Below are positions 61,841 through 64,000 of a stretch of DNA of 64,000 bases, in pieces. The stretch's first letter is position 1. The number at the start of each line of letters is the position of its first letter. Origin of the DNA: DATNPX01 sp036702975 (GTDB lineage: Bacteria; Cyanobacteriota; Vampirovibrionia; Obscuribacterales; Obscuribacteraceae); assembly GCA_036702975.1 (NCBI GenBank), contig DATNPX010000032.1, forward strand, positions 1 to 64,000, written 5' to 3'. Under the pieces are notes generated by a model. That model saw nothing but the letters and a program-made list of their open reading frames with translations. It ran no database searches and was not told the origin of the DNA. The position numbers and the translations under genes were made by a program.

Positions 61841-62100
61841 TTGGACCCGGGCAACGAACCAAACGCAGATTCAGTTTATAGTTCATTAACCTATCTCAAG
61901 CTCGAGCCAAATCCACAGCAGAAGCCGCACCGAACATCCAGAACAAGCTCAAACTCATCCCTGTATTTGAATTTAAGAGAGAGCCGAGCATGCCGCAACT
62001 CCGTGCATGTTACGCTGAAGAGCGATTTGACCGCCACGCTCTCGGAGTTCGAGTACGGCGGACTCGGTCGCTAACCAGCTTGAATTCGCGGCGCAAAGCA

Positions 62101-63576
62101 ATGTGGAGCAGGACTTATACTTCTTTCGTTATTGCTCTTCTGACCGTGCTTCTGCTCTTGCCAAGCGGCAGTTGTTCCATGGCGAATGCCGCCCGCGACA
62201 ACACGATAAGTGGGGAAGCCTCAACTACGCTGCGACAAGCAATCGCTCCGCTCTATTCGCTCAGCGCGGCCGTGGATACCGCGGTAAGAAATTACCCGAC
62301 ACTGCGCAACGTCCAGGCTCATTACAACAGAACTAGTGCGGAAGTGAGTCTTGCTCGCACCGCCTATCTACCATCGTTAGATCTTCTCGCGCAAGAGATA
62401 AGAAGCACCACCAACAACATTCCAGGCACAATTTTTCCGCAACCGCTAAACGTCATCCCAATGCAAACTGGAGAAGCCAACGACACGTCGACCTTCAAGA
62501 GCGTATTCGCGAGCAACTATGGGGTGAACTTTTCCTGGCTCGTTTACGACTGGGGACAACGACACGCAAAGGTAACGGTGGCACGCTCGCAGCAGTCGCA
62601 GGCGAACGCCAATATCCGGCTGACTGAGCTTGATATAGCGGCTGCCACAGCTGAAGCCTATCTCGGTACCGTAGAAGCACGCGAGACGATCAAAGCGCAA
62701 CAGGCAACAGTAGACCGAATGCAAGCCTGGAATCTAGTGGTGCACACTCTTGTCGACAAAGGTCTGCGACCAGGTGTCGATTCATCCCGCGCCGATGCAG
62801 ACTTGTCGTTTGCCAAGATCTCTTTGATCGACGCCGAGCGTGCGGCAGAACTTGCCAGCGTTGATTTAGCGGAATCTATGGGTATTGCCGGCGTTGACGT
62901 CGGCATTGACGATACACCTTGGGTGAAGCGTCCCGCTAAAGATTCGATTTTTCGCGTGGCGGCTCCAGAAACACATCCGCTGGCGATTCTGCGCGCCGCA
63001 GAAGTGTCAACGGCACACTCGGAAGTTATCAGCGTTCAAAAGATGTATCGGCCAAGACTCTGGTTTCACTCGGGAATCTGGGCTCGCGGCAGTGGAATAC
63101 GCGTAAATGAGCATCCTGTGGCAGACGGAACGTTGCCGCAAAATGCCAACTACGTTGCCGGATTGGGCATCGATTTTCCGATATTGAATTACTACCCGAT
63201 TAAGGCGAGAGAACGTGGTGCGCGTGAGACGGAAGCTGCACAACGCGCTAATTACGATTTGGTAATTCAGCAACTTACGCAAAAAGATGCACGTGCACGC
63301 GTACTTCTGGACAAAGCAAAACGCTTGGCGGAAGAGACTCCGGTTCTTGTGAAAGCAGCAAAGGATAATGAATTGAAGGCGTCCGAACGCTACCGCGTTG
63401 GCTTGTCCAATGTTATGGAGGTGGCGGAGGCGCAGCGCATTTTGCAAAACGCGCTCGTTCAAGACTCTGTCGCGCAAATTCGCATCTGGCGTGCTTTGCT
63501 CGCGACCGCCTATGCACACGGCGACCTAAAACCATTCATGGATCTGGCAAAATCAGCGGAGGCGGTAGCGAAGTAG
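62101..63576 (+). CDS. TolC-family outer-membrane efflux protein
   Basis: 491 aa from ATG 62101; the frame opens at 61990 but the signal peptide (TYTSFVIALLTVLLLLPSGS) begins here. Outer-membrane channel that pairs with an inner-membrane pump. The TolC duplication is visible: LSAAVDTAVRNYPTLRNVQA and VSLARTAYLPSLDLLAQEIR in the first half, YRPRLWFHSGIWARGSGIRV and VGLSNVMEVAEAQRILQNAL in the second, with two long coiled-coil stretches. The next gene begins 1 bp after the stop, so it is the pump of the same operon. Confidence 0.9.
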   Translation: MWSRTYTSFVIALLTVLLLLPSGSCSMANAARDNTISGEASTTLRQAIAPLYSLSAAVDTAVRNYPTLRNVQAHYNRTSAEVSLARTAYLPSLDLLAQEIRSTTNNIPGTIFPQPLNVIPMQTGEANDTSTFKSVFASNYGVNFSWLVYDWGQRHAKVTVARSQQSQANANIRLTELDIAAATAEAYLGTVEARETIKAQQATVDRMQAWNLVVHTLVDKGLRPGVDSSRADADLSFAKISLIDAERAAELASVDLAESMGIAGVDVGIDDTPWVKRPAKDSIFRVAAPETHPLAILRAAEVSTAHSEVISVQKMYRPRLWFHSGIWARGSGIRVNEHPVADGTLPQNANYVAGLGIDFPILNYYPIKARERGARETEAAQRANYDLVIQQLTQKDARARVLLDKAKRLAEETPVLVKAAKDNELKASERYRVGLSNVMEVAEAQRILQNALVQDSVAQIRIWRALLATAYAHGDLKPFMDLAKSAEAVAK

Positions 63577-63577
63577 C

Positions 63578-64000
63578 ATGTGGCTTCAAATAGTATCGAT
63601 GAAGCATCCAGTGACGGTTTTCGTCACCGTCATAAGCATCATGCTGGTTGCTATTTTCGGACTTTCGTCGATGAAGGAAGATATCTTCCCAGACTTAAAT
63701 CTGCCCGTCATCTATGTGGTACAAGGATTCGGCGGCATGGCACCCGACCAGATGGAAGGCTACATAGTATCAACCTACGAAGTACACTTTCTCTACATCC
63801 CAGGTATCGACCACATCGAGTCGCAGTCTATCCAGAACGTATCGATGATGAAAATATTCTTCCACCCGGGAACGAATATGGCGGAAGCGCTGTCCACTTG
63901 TGTGGCCATGGTCTCCCGGGCCCGATCGCTTATGCCACCAGGAATCATAGAACCATTCGTTCTGCGGTTTGATGCTGGCAGTTTGCCTGTTGGTCAACTG
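63578..64000 (+). CDS. RND-family efflux pump subunit (truncated at the right edge)
   Basis: 141 residues are readable before the window ends. The N-terminus has the RND transmembrane helix 1 and following strand: SMKHPVTVFVTVISIMLVAI, FGLSSMKEDIFPDLNLPVIY, VVQGFGGMAPDQMEGYIVST, IPGIDHIESQSIQNVSMMKI. The pattern (MxxxP then loop and porter strand) matches AcrB/CusA-like pumps. It follows the TolC gene after 1 bp and has no separate ribosome-binding site, so translation is likely coupled. A membrane-fusion protein may lie beyond the edge. Confidence 0.9.
   Translation, partial: MWLQIVSMKHPVTVFVTVISIMLVAIFGLSSMKEDIFPDLNLPVIYVVQGFGGMAPDQMEGYIVSTYEVHFLYIPGIDHIESQSIQNVSMMKIFFHPGTNMAEALSTCVAMVSRARSLMPPGIIEPFVLRFDAGSLPVGQL

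Overview
The window is about 64 kb of compact bacterial chromosome of moderate GC, with a mixture of housekeeping and poorly characterised genes, no phage, no CRISPR array, no rRNA and one tRNA. The cell is a diderm: there is KDO synthesis (kdsA), a TolC-type outer-membrane protein next to an RND pump, and an SLH/coiled-coil envelope protein of the type found in cyanobacterial outer-membrane proteins. Together with a SufR-like repressor divergent from a suf operon, many TPR proteins, a GAF-GAF-LuxR regulator, an STPK, a GH57 branching enzyme and a GatD-type amidotransferase, this suggests a non-photosynthetic relative of Cyanobacteria (Vampirovibrionia/Melainabacteria, perhaps Obscuribacterales). 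The assignment is an inference from gene content, not from a marker gene.

Layout. 1-1.3 kb: a GAF protein cut by the left edge and a NUDIX hydrolase. 1.5-6.0 kb: a DUF4129-DUF4350-MoxR-DUF58 operon. 6.2-9.6 kb: a GAF-GAF-LuxR regulator, a putative metallopeptidase and a LamB/YcsF protein. 9.7-14.6 kb: a secreted TPR protein, an ECF sigma / anti-sigma / LTXXQ-type periplasmic protein trio, and an exported tyrosine-phosphatase-like protein. 14.7-22.5 kb: a double-DTG aspartyl protease with TPRs, kdsA, DUF167, a small winged-helix-like protein, GH57 branching enzyme and pyruvate kinase. 22.5-24 kb: an apparently domesticated IS1595-type transposase in which the catalytic core is replaced by a linker and a DprA-like winged helix. 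24.1-31.5 kb: sufR, then sufC-sufB-sufD-Rieske-sufS-sufU-DUF59, a complete Fe-S assembly operon. 31.5-35.4 kb: a receptor-like Ser/Thr kinase, an AraC regulator and a decayed MATE pump. 35.5-44.7 kb: a secreted TIM-barrel hydrolase, nucleoside hydrolase, murJ, a TPR protein, a desaturase / PhnD-like pair with a structured leader, and an Mrp ATPase. 45-56.4 kb: a DUF3142 / large secreted protein pair, a DMT permease, recN, tRNA-Gln, rplY, a TadE-like protein, a histidine kinase, an inositol-phosphatase-family protein and the SLH protein. 57-64 kb: gatD, GT2, DUF6891, a small secreted repeat protein, a saccharopine-dehydrogenase-family enzyme, TolC and the start of an RND pump.

The most unusual signal is not a gene. 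A perfect or near-perfect 22-26 bp palindrome with the invariant 14-bp core AACCGATATCGGTT occurs seven times, each time outside the genes, at about 6.1, 18.7, 24.1, 34.8, 44.9, 54.6 and 60.4 kb. The arm base next to the core changes in a compensatory way, so symmetry itself appears to be selected. The spacings are about 5 or 10 kb in most cases, and a half-decayed eighth copy near 49.5 kb fits that spacing. Other leads are the domesticated transposase with a strong inverted repeat upstream, a promoter-leader-terminator unit ahead of the desaturase, and a Tyr/Lys-rich tail read in frame after the stop codon of the SLH gene.

Many intergenic gaps carry short tandem repeats with different units (6, 4, 7 and about 13 bp). 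Start codons were re-chosen in several places where the longest frame overlaps a neighbour or lacks a ribosome-binding site.
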